DNA of 64,000 nucleotides from DATKPC01 sp035524275 (GCA_035524275.1 DATKPC010000003.1:8942-72941), one strand, 5' to 3'. Shown: positions 41,932 through 51,257, numbered from the stretch's first letter. Numbers and translations: made by a program. Notes: generated by a model from the sequence alone, not told the origin.

Positions 41932-43764
41932 TCAGGCGATCAACCGGTCGACCAGCGGCGAGGTCCGGGAGTACGTGAGATACGCCTCGTGCGTGGCGCG
42001 GGTGATGGCGACGTACGCGAGCCGAACGTCGTCCTCGATCGCGGTCCCGTGTCGCCCCATCGCCCCGAGTCCCGCGATCGCGACGCAGGGGAATTCGAGC
42101 CCCTTCGCCGAATGCATGCTGAGAAATCGCACGGCGTCCGTTCCGACGTCGACGCGGTTGCGATGCTGCTTGGCGACGTCGACCGGCGTGCCGCTCTTCG
42201 CGAACGCCGCCGCGATGCGCTCGCCGATCCAATGCTCCGGATACACGACGGCCATCTGGGCCCAGGAATAGCCCGCCCGGTGGCGTCCCTTCATCCATTC
42301 GACGATGGCGTGCGCCTCGTCGTCGTAGTCGACGCACTTTCGCACTTCGGGCTCGAGCCCCTGGCGGCCTGCGTCCTCCGGGAGCAGGATCGCGGCCTCG
42401 TCGTCGGCCTGCAGTCCCGGCGCGCCGAGGACATCGCCCGCAAAACGCTTCGCGAACGCCAGGATCTGCGACGTGTTGCGGTAGTTGATCTTGAGGACGG
42501 TCGTCCGGCCGCGCGCATCGATGCCCAGGTTGCTCCAGACGGGCCGCGCGCGGCCCTTGTAGATGGCCTGCGAGTCGTCGTAGACGATGAGCAGCGAGCG
42601 CTTGTCCGGATCGACGATCCTCGCCGCCAGCGCGAGCCAGAGCGGTTCGAAGTCGTGCGCCTCGTCGACGAACACCGCTTCGTACTGCCCGCCGGGGATC
42701 TGGCCCTTGTCGAGCGCCTCCGCGACGCGCCGCACGCTTTCGGCCAGGCGCTCCTCGTACGTCGGGAACTGCGCCGCCGCCGGCTCCGGGAGCCCGTAGG
42801 TTCTCAGCATCCTGAAGCACCACGCATGGAACGTCGAGACGTGCACGCGATCGGCCACCCCGCGATCCTGCATCGCGGCTTCCAGCCGGCCCGCGATGCC
42901 GTTGGCATAGCACAGGACGAGGACCGGCTTCGTCGCCGACCGCGCGATGTGTTCCGCGCGGAACGCCAGGATCAGCGTCTTGCCGGAGCCGGCAACGCCG
43001 CGGACGATCCGGTGCCCCTCGCCGATCGTGCGCGCCAGCTGCTCCTGGTGCAGGTCCATCACCGCAAGCACGCGATCCGCGCCGCTCGCGTCCGGCGGCT
43101 CCTCGGCCGCCACGACGTCCAGCGGCAAGGCGATCTGCCGGATGCGGATTTCCGGGAAGAGCAGCGCCCGCAGGCGGTCGAACTGCGGCAGCGTCATCGG
43201 CGCGCCGATGCGGCGCGTGACCATCGACCAGCAGCGCGCCCGGAAGGCGTCGGCGTCGACGCTGTCGGTCATTTCGTCGCGAAACACGCAGCGCCCTGGC
43301 GGGAAGACGTCGGGCAGATCGGTGCGCTGGATCTGCGCGCGCGTGATGTTCGTGAAGACGACGCCGAACCCGAAGGGAACGATCAGCTTCCCCTTGAACG
43401 CGTGGTCGGCGGGAAACACCAGCTCGGGGTCGCGCTCGATCGCCCGGACGACGTCGTACATGTAGCCGCGCGCCTGCTCGAAAGGATTCTGCTGGCGCGC
43501 CGGACCGTGCGCGGTGAGCAGTTCCACGTCCTGCTTCGTCGCGGACAGCACGTTGTCGAGGCGCCAGTCCTTGACTTCGAGGACTAGAAGCCCGTGATCC
43601 GGATGGACGACGACGAAATCCGGCCGTCGGCCGCGCGGCCCGACCGGCAGGTTGTGCCAGACGACGGCGTTGTCCTCCAGCAATTCCTTCAGGCGCTCGG
43701 CCAGCCGTCGCTCGCCGCTCGTATCGAAGCGTGCCGATCCCAGCGCCGGAATGAGGTTGGCCAT
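41932..43764 (-). CDS. NERD-domain nuclease fused to a UvrD/PcrA-type helicase
   Basis: A 610-residue protein. The N-terminal NERD (nuclease-related) domain spans about residues 15-125, with Glu18, Asp49 in RRPDFVVVHPDHG and the Glu63-x-Lys65 pair in LEVKDW. The superfamily I helicase part has Walker A GVAGSGKT (256-263), Walker B VFVDEAHDFEPLW, YDDSQAIYK, FLSMHSAKGLEFPC and the motif VI arginine in AYVAITRATHE. Such proteins process DNA ends and some occur in defence loci. It stands alone, divergent from the MoxR unit, so a repair role or a defence role is open. Confidence 0.87.
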   Translation of the reverse strand: MANLIPALGSARFDTSGERRLAERLKELLEDNAVVWHNLPVGPRGRRPDFVVVHPDHGLLVLEVKDWRLDNVLSATKQDVELLTAHGPARQQNPFEQARGYMYDVVRAIERDPELVFPADHAFKGKLIVPFGFGVVFTNITRAQIQRTDLPDVFPPGRCVFRDEMTDSVDADAFRARCWSMVTRRIGAPMTLPQFDRLRALLFPEIRIRQIALPLDVVAAEEPPDASGADRVLAVMDLHQEQLARTIGEGHRIVRGVAGSGKTLILAFRAEHIARSATKPVLVLCYANGIAGRLEAAMQDRGVADRVHVSTFHAWCFRMLRTYGLPEPAAAQFPTYEERLAESVRRVAEALDKGQIPGGQYEAVFVDEAHDFEPLWLALAARIVDPDKRSLLIVYDDSQAIYKGRARPVWSNLGIDARGRTTVLKINYRNTSQILAFAKRFAGDVLGAPGLQADDEAAILLPEDAGRQGLEPEVRKCVDYDDEAHAIVEWMKGRHRAGYSWAQMAVVYPEHWIGERIAAAFAKSGTPVDVAKQHRNRVDVGTDAVRFLSMHSAKGLEFPCVAIAGLGAMGRHGTAIEDDVRLAYVAITRATHEAYLTYSRTSPLVDRLIA

Positions 43765-43966
43765 GGCTGCCGCGAAGCCGCAATCGAAGCCGACCGGGGG
43801 ATCCTCACCGCTGCGGCGCGCCCGGTCGATGCTGCGCGGCGAGCCGCGATGTTACCGCGCGCCTGCCCATCGCCCCTCGGCGGGGGGCGGCGGGAACGAT
43901 CGGTGCGACGCGCCGACCGCTCCGGCGATTGCCGGCGGCCCACGTCGTCGCTTACGCTTCGCGGCG

Positions 43967-44938
43967 ATGCCGCCGCCGCCACTGACGCACCATGAGATCC
44001 TGGAGTGGGTCGCGCCGTTTTCGCTGCGCGGGTGCCGCGTCGACCTTGCGGCGACCGATCGGATGGCGCGGCGGGTCGAATTCCAGCCGGTCGAGCGCCC
44101 TGGGACGCCCGCCCACGTCGAACGCCTGCAACTGGACGAGCCGCGGACCGGCTGGTTCCGGCTGACGTGCCTGCGCGCGATGCCCGGCGCCGTCGAGGCG
44201 CGGCTGCGGGCCGAAGGCCCCGATCGTGCGCAACTGCTCGCCGATGTCGAGGCGATCGACCCGGCGCTGCAGTGGAACGCGGGCGCCGGATACGCCGTTG
44301 CGTACAGTCACGAGGTCGAGCCGGGGCGCAGCTTGCGCCTCGTCGCGGCGGAAGCGCGCCTGGCGCGGGCTCCCGGCGTCGTGCTGGCGATGAAGGCGCC
44401 GTCGGTCAGCGGCTACCCGGCCGAGCTGGACCTGGCGGCCGACGGGATGCGGCCGCCGGACGACCTGTTCGCGGTGCTGGGATGGCGCTGGTCGCTGCTG
44501 CGCAACGCGGGCAACGGCTGGGCCACGACCTTCGAAGTCGATCGGCGCGAACCGCGGCGCAGCCGCGGCGCGGAGGCCAAGTTTGTCCGCGCGGCAGCGC
44601 ACCTGGCGTCGACCCTCGCGCAACCCCCGGCCCGCTTCCACGAGCAGCACGTCGGCGCCCGCTGGCTCGTCGTGCTGCGTCGAAGCCTGCCGCTCGTCGC
44701 CGTGGCCGCGTTGATGCTCGCGGCTGCCGCGGTGCCGAAGTTCGGAATCCGGGACGACTCCGTGATGCGGATGCTGGTGCTGAACGCGCCGCCGCTGCTG
44801 CTGATGCTGGTGTTCTGCATGCGCGAGATGCCGCGGATCGAAATCCCGCCGATTCCGCGCCGGCCGGGACCGACGGCATGGACCGTGTGCGCGGATCCGG
44901 CTCCGATGACCGCCGGCCCGGCGTCCCCGGCGAACTAG
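43967..44938 (+). CDS. Uncharacterised protein with two C-terminal membrane segments, first gene of a MoxR-VWA unit
   Basis: I do not recognise the 323-residue protein. Most of it (1-240) is soluble and rich in Arg and Ala, with VEFQPVERPGTPAHVERLQL and LAADGMRPPDDLFAVLGWRW as possible landmarks. Two hydrophobic helices follow at about 242-262 (LPLVAVAALMLAAAAVPKFG) and 275-291 (LNAPPLLLMLVFCM), then a proline-rich tail. It lies 15 bp before the AAA+ gene, so it may be the membrane anchor of that system. Confidence 0.7.
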   Translation: MPPPPLTHHEILEWVAPFSLRGCRVDLAATDRMARRVEFQPVERPGTPAHVERLQLDEPRTGWFRLTCLRAMPGAVEARLRAEGPDRAQLLADVEAIDPALQWNAGAGYAVAYSHEVEPGRSLRLVAAEARLARAPGVVLAMKAPSVSGYPAELDLAADGMRPPDDLFAVLGWRWSLLRNAGNGWATTFEVDRREPRRSRGAEAKFVRAAAHLASTLAQPPARFHEQHVGARWLVVLRRSLPLVAVAALMLAAAAVPKFGIRDDSVMRMLVLNAPPLLLMLVFCMREMPRIEIPPIPRRPGPTAWTVCADPAPMTAGPASPAN

Positions 44939-44953
44939 CTCGAGGAGCCCCGG

Positions 44954-46066
44954 ATGGCCGGCAATCCGATGAACGTTCCGCCGGTGTCGATCGCGACCGC
45001 GAAGTCGGCGCTCATCGAGCAGTACGCGGATCCCGTGTTGCGCCGGCGCGCGACGATGCTGTGGGGTCCGCGTGGCGTCGGCAAATCCTCGGTCGTGCGG
45101 CAGGTCGCGGAGCATTTCCGCGCGCCCCTTGTCGACCTGCGCCTGACGACGATCGAACCGGTCGACATCCGCGGCGCGATCTACGCCGATGACGCGCAGG
45201 CGAAGACCGTCTGGTTCCCGCCGGAGTTCCTGCCGGGGCCCGGCTCGAACGAAGGGATCCTGTTCCTCGACGAGCTCACCGCCGCCGACCAGCGCCTGCA
45301 GATCTCGGCCTATTCGCTGATCCTCGACCGGCGGGTCGGAAACTACCGGTTGCCGGACGGCTGGCAGGTCGTCGCCGCCGGCAACGCCAGCTTCCATGGC
45401 GCCGTCAGCCACGACATGGGCACGGCGCTCGCCGACCGGATGTTCCACTTCCACGTGCAGACGGCGATCGACGCGTTTCTCGACTACGCGATCGCGAACG
45501 ACCTGGCGCCGGAGGTGATGGCGTTCCTGAAGGTCCGTCCGGACAAGCTCGATGACACGCAGGCGCAGCTGGCGGCCGACCATCTCGTCGGCGCCAGTCC
45601 GCGCGGGTGGGAAGACGTGTCGAACGTCCTGAAGTCCGCGATGAGCCCGCAAGCGCGGCGCCTCTTCGTCCAGGGTCGCATCGGTGCGGCGAACGCGGCC
45701 GAATTCTTCGGCGTGCTGCGGGAGATCCAGGCGGGGACCGACGTCGTCCGGCTGATGGCCGCGCGCCCCGGCGCGGAAACCGCGGCGCTGCTGCCGCGTT
45801 CGCTCGACGGGATGTACGGCCTGGTCTACGGGCTGCTGGCCGCGGCGACGGACGCGACGAGGCTCGGCCGCGCGCTGCAGATCGTCGAGCAGCTCCCGGA
45901 CGCGCGCGGCGCGGTCCCGCTGCCGGTCCACGAGGCGCGCGTCCTGACGATGGAACTGCTGATGCAGAAGGCGCTGGAACGCGGGCTGGAGGGCGCGATC
46001 CTCGAGAGTCCGGCGTACCTCCGTTACGCGGAACAACGCCGCCAGGACGGCGTCGCCCGTTCCTGA
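44954..46066 (+). CDS. MoxR-type AAA+ ATPase
   Basis: A 370-residue AAA+ protein. Walker A GPRGVGKSS (38-46), DLRLTTIEPVDIRG, Walker B GILFLDELTAAD (101-112) and sensor-1 region VVAAGNASFHGAVSHDMGTALADRM are visible. MoxR-type ATPases act as chaperones, usually with a VWA partner. It stands between the membrane protein and a VWA gene, with gaps of 15 and 10 bp. The ATPase motor would remodel or load a target through the VWA protein. Confidence 0.88.
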   Translation: MAGNPMNVPPVSIATAKSALIEQYADPVLRRRATMLWGPRGVGKSSVVRQVAEHFRAPLVDLRLTTIEPVDIRGAIYADDAQAKTVWFPPEFLPGPGSNEGILFLDELTAADQRLQISAYSLILDRRVGNYRLPDGWQVVAAGNASFHGAVSHDMGTALADRMFHFHVQTAIDAFLDYAIANDLAPEVMAFLKVRPDKLDDTQAQLAADHLVGASPRGWEDVSNVLKSAMSPQARRLFVQGRIGAANAAEFFGVLREIQAGTDVVRLMAARPGAETAALLPRSLDGMYGLVYGLLAAATDATRLGRALQIVEQLPDARGAVPLPVHEARVLTMELLMQKALERGLEGAILESPAYLRYAEQRRQDGVARS

Positions 46067-46076
46067 CGGCGCGCCG

Positions 46077-47405
46077 ATGGAACTCGCCGACGCGAATCCG
46101 CGCCACCGCGGCACCCGCGCGATCGAGCGGATCGTGGAATTCGCGCCGTCGACGGGCGCGCTTGCGCTCTGGATCGCGCACCGCGACGTCGACGACCCGG
46201 CGCAACGCGAGCCGATCGTCACCGATGGCCGCGAAATCCGCTATGCGGCGTCGTTCGACGGCGCGCCGCTTCCGTTGCAGTCGGGACTCGTCGCGCATGC
46301 CGTGCTCCACGTCGCATTGCGGCACCCGCAGCGGGCGCTGCAGCTGCGCGACCTCGCGGGCGACGTCGACCTCGAGCTCTTCAACGTCTGCGCCGACGCG
46401 ATCGTCAACAGCGCGTTGGACCACCTGGCGTGGCTGGCGCTTCCGAACGCTGCCGTGCGGCTGGAACGCCTGCTGGCGGTGGCGCTCGGGATCGAAGTCG
46501 ACCCGGTCGCCGCGCTGCTGGAATGGGACGTCGAGCGGTTATACCGTGCGATCGATGACCGCAGGACACCGCCCGCCGCGGGCACCTCGCAGGCCCGCGA
46601 TCGGCGCGGGGAGCCGGATCGCGCCGATGACGCCGCCGCGGGTGGGGTGCGCCGGGTCGATGGCCCGCGTGCCTCGCGCGTGCGAGCGCTCGGCGCCGGC
46701 CGCTGCGCCGACCTGGTCGCGGGCGACGCGATGCGGCGGCCCGCCGAGGAGGAGGCGGAACAGGCGCGGACGTGGAGCGAACGCATCCTGCGCGGGCATG
46801 CGTCCGACGGCGCGCACTCCATCTTGCGCGCGCTCATCGCCGACGCGGCGGAGCCGGCCACGCCATGGCCGCTGATCCTGCGGACGCGCCTGGCCCGCGC
46901 GCTCGCGCCGCGGCGTGCCGTGTCCTGGTCGCGGCCGGCGCGCTCCTACCTGGCGAACCAGGGGCGCGCCGGGCCGCACCGCCGGATGCCGTGGGAGCCC
47001 GGCGTCGCCGCGATGCGGTCGGCGCCGCGCCTCGCGGTCATCGTCGACGTGTCCGGGTCGATCGACGCGCCGTTGCTGGAGCAGTTCGCCGCCGAGCTGC
47101 GCGCGATCGTCCGGCGCACCGAGGCGGGGCTCGTGCTCGTCGTCGGCGACGACCAGGTTCGCCGCGTCGAGCAGTTTCCCGCCGGGCGCGGCGAGTGGCC
47201 GGCGATCGACTTTCGTGGCGGCGGAGGCACCGACTTCGCGCCGCTGCTGGAAGAGGCGGATCGGCACCGGCCGGACATCGGCGTCGTGCTCACCGACCTT
47301 GACGGTCCGGCCGGATTCGAGCCGCGCTGGCCGGTGATCTGGGCCGTTCCGGAAACCGCGCGCGACGCGGTGGCGCCGTTCGGCCGCCTGCTGTGGCTGA
47401 AATGA
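46077..47405 (+). CDS. VWA-domain protein with degenerate zincin motif (DUF2201-like)
   Basis: A 442-residue protein. The N-terminal metallopeptidase-like part carries LVAHAVLHVALRHP (His74, His78, His83), where the family has HExxH: the catalytic glutamate is alanine at position 75. Then comes a charged linker rich in Arg and Asp (about 160-230) and a C-terminal VWA domain with MIDAS DVSGS (Asp324-Ser328), the threonine in GGGTDFAPLL and the aspartate in VLTDLDG. It is the likely partner of the MoxR ATPase, 10 bp upstream. It may have become a binding rather than a cleaving protein. Confidence 0.82.
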   Translation: MELADANPRHRGTRAIERIVEFAPSTGALALWIAHRDVDDPAQREPIVTDGREIRYAASFDGAPLPLQSGLVAHAVLHVALRHPQRALQLRDLAGDVDLELFNVCADAIVNSALDHLAWLALPNAAVRLERLLAVALGIEVDPVAALLEWDVERLYRAIDDRRTPPAAGTSQARDRRGEPDRADDAAAGGVRRVDGPRASRVRALGAGRCADLVAGDAMRRPAEEEAEQARTWSERILRGHASDGAHSILRALIADAAEPATPWPLILRTRLARALAPRRAVSWSRPARSYLANQGRAGPHRRMPWEPGVAAMRSAPRLAVIVDVSGSIDAPLLEQFAAELRAIVRRTEAGLVLVVGDDQVRRVEQFPAGRGEWPAIDFRGGGGTDFAPLLEEADRHRPDIGVVLTDLDGPAGFEPRWPVIWAVPETARDAVAPFGRLLWLK

Positions 47406-47438
47406 GGCCGCTACCCGACCGCCCGACCTGACAGCGCG

Positions 47439-48185
47439 CTAAGCGAACAGCAGCCCGCCATTGACGTGCACGACCTGGCCGGTCATGAAGCCGTTGGCCG
47501 CCGCCAGCAGCACCGCCTGCGCGACCTCCTCGGGCGTTCCGAGACGTCGCACCGGGATTCGCGAAGCGACGTCGCGCGGCAGCGAAAGCGCCATGTCCGT
47601 CTCGGTCGGCCCGGGCGCGATGGCATTCACCGTGATGCCCTCGGCCGCAAGTCGTGCCGCGTAACCGCGCGTCAGGCCCTCGAGTCCGGCCTTCGACGCG
47701 TTGTAGTGGACGCCGATGGCGCCGCCTCCGCGCGCCGCGACCGACGACATGTTGACGATCCGCCCCCAGCGGCGCGCGCGCATGCCCGGAAGCGCCGCCT
47801 GGATGCACAGGAAGGCCGATTTCAGGTTGACGGCGATCGTCTGGTCGAACGCGGATTCGTCGACATCGTCGATGCCGCGCGGGATCGCGATGCCAGCGTT
47901 GTTGACCAGGATGTCGACCGTCCCGAGTTCCGCTTCGATGCGGTTCATCATCCGCGCCACCTCGGCGCCCCGCGAGACGTCCGCCTGCACGGCCACTGCG
48001 CGGCGGCCCGCGGCGCGGACCGCCGCAGCGACCTCCTCGGCCGCGCTGGCGCTTTCGCGGTAGTTGATCGCGACGGACGCCCCGGCGCTGGCCAGCGCAA
48101 CCGCGACCGTGCGGCCGATGCCGCGCGACGCGCCGGTGACCAGTGCGACGTGACCACCCAGGTCCACGAAGTCGGATTTCATCAT
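47439..48185 (-). CDS. Short-chain dehydrogenase/reductase (FabG-like)
   Basis: A 248-residue SDR. The nucleotide-binding TGASRGIG, NNAG (in VDILVNNAGIA), the catalytic serine in NMSSVAARGGG and the Tyr-x-x-x-Lys pair in VHYNASKAG are present, with the late MTGQVVHVNGG. It is 100 bp downstream of the tmoF-like gene on the same strand, so it may belong to the toluene-type operon and oxidise or reduce a later alcohol or ketone. FabG-like reductases in other pathways look the same. Confidence 0.87.
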   Translation of the reverse strand: MMKSDFVDLGGHVALVTGASRGIGRTVAVALASAGASVAINYRESASAAEEVAAAVRAAGRRAVAVQADVSRGAEVARMMNRIEAELGTVDILVNNAGIAIPRGIDDVDESAFDQTIAVNLKSAFLCIQAALPGMRARRWGRIVNMSSVAARGGGAIGVHYNASKAGLEGLTRGYAARLAAEGITVNAIAPGPTETDMALSLPRDVASRIPVRRLGTPEEVAQAVLLAAANGFMTGQVVHVNGGLLFA

Positions 48186-48284
48186 CTCGCGGCCCTTCCA
48201 CCCGACACGGGCGCCCCGCCGAGAACCGGGGGACGCGACGCGCCGATGATAGTCGGATGATCGAAACCCGGCCGCCGCGCCGCC

Positions 48285-49325
48285 TCAGGTGAACCGGTCG
48301 TAGTGGATCTGCTCGAACGGCACCTTGTGCCGGATCATCAGCATTTCCTGCACCGCGTCGATCATCGGCGCCGGACCGGCGAAATAGAAGTCGTACTGCG
48401 CCAGCGGCGCCGGCAGCGAACGTTCGACTTCGGCGTGCACGAGCCCGCTGGCGCCGGCCCAGGGCGCGCCGGGTTCCGGCGACGACAGCACGACGGTCGT
48501 CGCCAGCCGCGGTGCGGCGAGCGCATCGACGAGCGCCACCGCGCCGAGGTCGCCCTGCGACCGGAGGCCGGCGAAGAAGCGGACGCGACGTGCGCTGTCG
48601 CGCGCGATGGCCGCGCCCGCGATCGACAGCATCGGGCCGAGGCCGGAGCCGCCGGCGATGCAGACGACGTCGCGCCCGCTGTCCTGACGCAGGTAGGCGT
48701 GCCCGTAGGGACCGTCGACCTTCAGCGTATCGCCCGGCCGATAGCGCTCCAGCAGCGCGACACTGCCCGCGCCGCCGGCGACGCGCCGGATCACGAACGA
48801 CCACGTCGCGTCGGCGCCGGGCAGGTTCGACATCGAGTAGGCGCGCGCGCCGGTGACGTGTTCCGGATAGAGCAGCGCGTACTGCCCCGGAAGGAACGTC
48901 GCGTCCCCCGGCACCTGCAGCACGATCTCGCTCATTTCCGGCGTCAGGTCGCGGCGGCCGAGCAGCGTCGCGATTCGCTGCCGCGGCGCGACCGGCGGGC
49001 GGTAGGCGTCGTCGCACCGCACGCGGATCGTGCAGTCGTCCAGGGGAAACGACTGGCAGGCGAGGTGCTTGCCGCGCTGCCGATCCCGCGCCGTCAGGCC
49101 GGGGGCCGCGTCCCAGAGCGTCGCGACGTGCCCGCTGACGAGATCGAAGCGGCACGCGCCGCAGCCGCCGACGCTGCATTCGTGAGGCATTCCGATGCCG
49201 GCGCGCAGCGCGCCGCGCAGCAGCGAGTCCTCGCCGTCGTCGATCCGGAAGCTGTCGCCGCCCTGGATCGTCACGCGCCGCCACGTCGCGGCCGCGCGGT
49301 CCCCGGTCGGCGACCGGTCGTTCAC
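48285..49325 (-). CDS. tmoF: Toluene-type monooxygenase electron-transfer (NADH-ferredoxin) reductase
   Basis: A 346-residue flavoprotein. The N-terminal plant-type [2Fe-2S] ferredoxin domain has CSVGGCGAC (C-X4-C-X2-C) and the fourth cysteine in HLACQ. FAD binding is at ARAYSMSN, and NAD binding at CIAGGSGLGPMLS. It passes electrons from NADH to the Rieske protein TmoC. The GTG at 49325 overlaps the tmoE stop (GTGA), indicating coupling. It is the last of the six component genes. Confidence 0.9.
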   Translation of the reverse strand: MNDRSPTGDRAAATWRRVTIQGGDSFRIDDGEDSLLRGALRAGIGMPHECSVGGCGACRFDLVSGHVATLWDAAPGLTARDRQRGKHLACQSFPLDDCTIRVRCDDAYRPPVAPRQRIATLLGRRDLTPEMSEIVLQVPGDATFLPGQYALLYPEHVTGARAYSMSNLPGADATWSFVIRRVAGGAGSVALLERYRPGDTLKVDGPYGHAYLRQDSGRDVVCIAGGSGLGPMLSIAGAAIARDSARRVRFFAGLRSQGDLGAVALVDALAAPRLATTVVLSSPEPGAPWAGASGLVHAEVERSLPAPLAQYDFYFAGPAPMIDAVQEMLMIRHKVPFEQIHYDRFT

Positions 49326-50308
49326 AGGCCCAGCGACGCGTGGAACTGCGCCAGCGCGGCGATGGCGCGCGGCGCCGCGGAGGGCGCGTCCGGCAGCGCC
49401 GCGGCGTAGGCCGCGACGGCGCGCTCGGCGAGCGGCTTCCACTTCTGCACCCAGCCGGCGAGCACCGCGCGGTTGGACGCCTGCGTCAGCGCCATGCGCA
49501 CGACTTCGCCGGTCCACCGCCGGTGCCGCTGCGCATCGACGGCCTGCGCGTCGGTCAGCAGCCCCAGCAGCGTGTCGCCGTTGTGGCGCGCCGCTTCCCC
49601 GAGACTGCGCAGCACCGTTTCCTCGACCGCCGGGCGCACGACGAGGTTGAACGCCGCGAAGCTTTCGCCCCAATCCCACGCGACGAGCGCGCGCTCCACG
49701 AGCTCGCGCCAGCCTTGCCACGCGGCGTCGCTTTCCCAGTACGTGCGTTCGTCGCGGCCGATCCCGACGTCCGGGAAGCTGCTCGACAGCTCTTTCGTGC
49801 GGTAGGCCGTGTGGGTCAGCCAGCGCAGCGAGTCCGCCGTCTGGTACGCGGCGCAGTTCGACAGCGTCGACGACGGCGCGATCTGCGTCAGGTACGCCGA
49901 GCCCATCTGCAGCGCATGCACCAGGTAGCGGCCCGGCGTGTAGACGCGCGCCAGCGTGCCGACCCACGTCCGCTCCAGCATCTTGTCGTGGCCGCGCGCG
50001 GAAAATTGGTCGAAGAGCCCCAGGACGTAGGTCTCCTGGCCGTCCTGCTGCATGTTGTACGTCCGATAGACCATCTCGTCCGGATCGCGGAACGCGTTCC
50101 AGTCCGGATGCTGCAGCGGCGACTCGTTGCGATAGCGGCGGTACCACCGCGGCATGTCGAAATTCGGGTCCAGCTCGAAGGGCGCCGCCGGGTTGTCGGT
50201 CGAAAAATGCAGGTTCGTCGAGACGATCTCGTACTCGCTCGGCTTGCGTCGACGGTTCGCCAGGTGGCTCCACGTCTTCAACGGCTTGAGCACTTCCGCT
50301 TCGCTCAT
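49322..50308 (-). CDS. tmoE: Toluene-type monooxygenase hydroxylase, beta subunit
   Basis: A 328-residue beta subunit, similar over its length to TmoE: TWSHLANRRRKPSEYEIVS, DPDEMVYRTYNMQQDGQETYV, YLVHALQMGSAYLTQIAPSS and SLRWLTHTAYRTKELS. It lacks the diiron ligands and shapes the hydroxylase dimer. Tandem ATGs at 50311 and 50308 follow GGAGGAG; spacing favours 50308. It follows tmoD by 12 bp and overlaps tmoF. Confidence 0.92.
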   Translation of the reverse strand: MSEAEVLKPLKTWSHLANRRRKPSEYEIVSTNLHFSTDNPAAPFELDPNFDMPRWYRRYRNESPLQHPDWNAFRDPDEMVYRTYNMQQDGQETYVLGLFDQFSARGHDKMLERTWVGTLARVYTPGRYLVHALQMGSAYLTQIAPSSTLSNCAAYQTADSLRWLTHTAYRTKELSSSFPDVGIGRDERTYWESDAAWQGWRELVERALVAWDWGESFAAFNLVVRPAVEETVLRSLGEAARHNGDTLLGLLTDAQAVDAQRHRRWTGEVVRMALTQASNRAVLAGWVQKWKPLAERAVAAYAAALPDAPSAAPRAIAALAQFHASLGL

Positions 50309-50320
50309 CATCTCCTCCGG

Positions 50321-50635
50321 TCAAAGCGTCTTTTCGTAGTAGAAGCGGACGTACTCGTCGCCCGTCTCGATGCGTCCGGCGAAGGACCCGAGGTCGACCT
50401 CCAGCTCGCTCATCTTGAAGGGGCGTCCCAGCGCCGCCTCCAGCGTCGCGCGCCGCAGGATCAACTCGCCTTCGGTGTCGATGCGCACGTAGGCGACCTT
50501 GTCGTCGACGCGGATCTCCTTGCCGGGGTTGTCCTCGCGCGCCGCCTCGATGACGCCCGCGGTGATCTCGCTGGCGCGCAGGACGGGTCCCACGCGGTTG
50601 TTCCTGTAGGCTTCCGCCGTCTTCCGGTCCGTCAT
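50321..50635 (-). CDS. tmoD: Toluene-type monooxygenase effector (regulatory) protein
   Basis: A 104-residue protein, as TmoD. Visible are NRVGPVLRASEITAGVIEAA and the central DNPGKEIRVDDKVAYVRIDT, common to effector proteins of diiron monooxygenases. It binds the hydroxylase and tunes oxygen activation. The ATG at 50635 has GAGGAG about 7 bp before it; an upstream GTG at 50656 is less likely although it overlaps the tmoC stop. Confidence 0.9.
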   Translation of the reverse strand: MTDRKTAEAYRNNRVGPVLRASEITAGVIEAAREDNPGKEIRVDDKVAYVRIDTEGELILRRATLEAALGRPFKMSELEVDLGSFAGRIETGDEYVRFYYEKTL

Positions 50636-50652
50636 CAGCGTCTCCTCATTCG

Positions 50653-50988
50653 TCACGTGTGGGCGAAGCGCGGGACGACCCCCTCGACGTCGACGAAGAC
50701 GTCGTCGCCCTCGAGCTTCACCGGGTACTCCGCCAGGCTGCAGTCGCCCGGATTGATGCCGGCGCCGCTACGCGCATCGAACGACCACTGGTGCGCCCGG
50801 CAAACGAGGACGCGGCCGTCGAACTTGCCCTCGGCGAGCGGGATGTCCTGGTGCGGGCATACGCCCTGGTAGGCGCGCACGTCGCCGCCGTCCAGGCCGA
50901 CGAGCAGCACGACGCGCCCGTCGACGTCGACCTCGAGCATGTCGCCTTCCCAGAGCTCGTCGCGCGTGCAGGCTTTCTTGAAGCTCAT
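50653..50988 (-). CDS. tmoC: Toluene-type monooxygenase Rieske ferredoxin
   Basis: A 111-residue soluble Rieske [2Fe-2S] protein. The two ligand pairs are CPH (Cys44, His46) and CRAHQW (Cys63, His66), and these positions match TmoC almost exactly. It carries electrons from TmoF to the diiron hydroxylase. It lies 7 bp after tmoB and 17 bp before the tmoD ATG. Confidence 0.92.
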   Translation of the reverse strand: MSFKKACTRDELWEGDMLEVDVDGRVVLLVGLDGGDVRAYQGVCPHQDIPLAEGKFDGRVLVCRAHQWSFDARSGAGINPGDCSLAEYPVKLEGDDVFVDVEGVVPRFAHT

Positions 50989-50995
50989 GCGGACC

Positions 50996-51256
50996 TCAGC
51001 TGTCGCAGAAGATGAACTCGAGCGCCTCCATCGGCTTGATGTCGGTCTCGTGCAGCCGCGCGGTGCGCGGAAAGAACTGCGCGGCGCCCTGGCGCCGGAC
51101 GCGGACCACCTTGCCGGGGCGCGGGGCGACGCGCCGCCCGACCGAGTGGTGGGCCGCGGCGGCGGCCACCTCGTCCATCGTGTTCTCGGTGTCGACCGGG
51201 ACGAGCAGAAGCACGAAGTCGTGCTGGAAGTTCGAAATGATCGGAAACAGGGCCAT
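50996..51256 (-). CDS. tmoB: Toluene-type monooxygenase hydroxylase, gamma subunit
   Basis: An 86-residue protein starting MALFPIISNFQHDFVLLLVP and ending in KPMEALEFIFCDS, as the small TmoB subunit of the (alpha-beta-gamma)2 hydroxylase. A perfect 14-bp tandem duplication (51258-51285) lies just upstream and doubles the GGAG ribosome site. The gene follows tmoA by 74 bp. Confidence 0.9.
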   Translation of the reverse strand: MALFPIISNFQHDFVLLLVPVDTENTMDEVAAAAAHHSVGRRVAPRPGKVVRVRRQGAAQFFPRTARLHETDIKPMEALEFIFCDS

Positions 51257-51257
51257 G

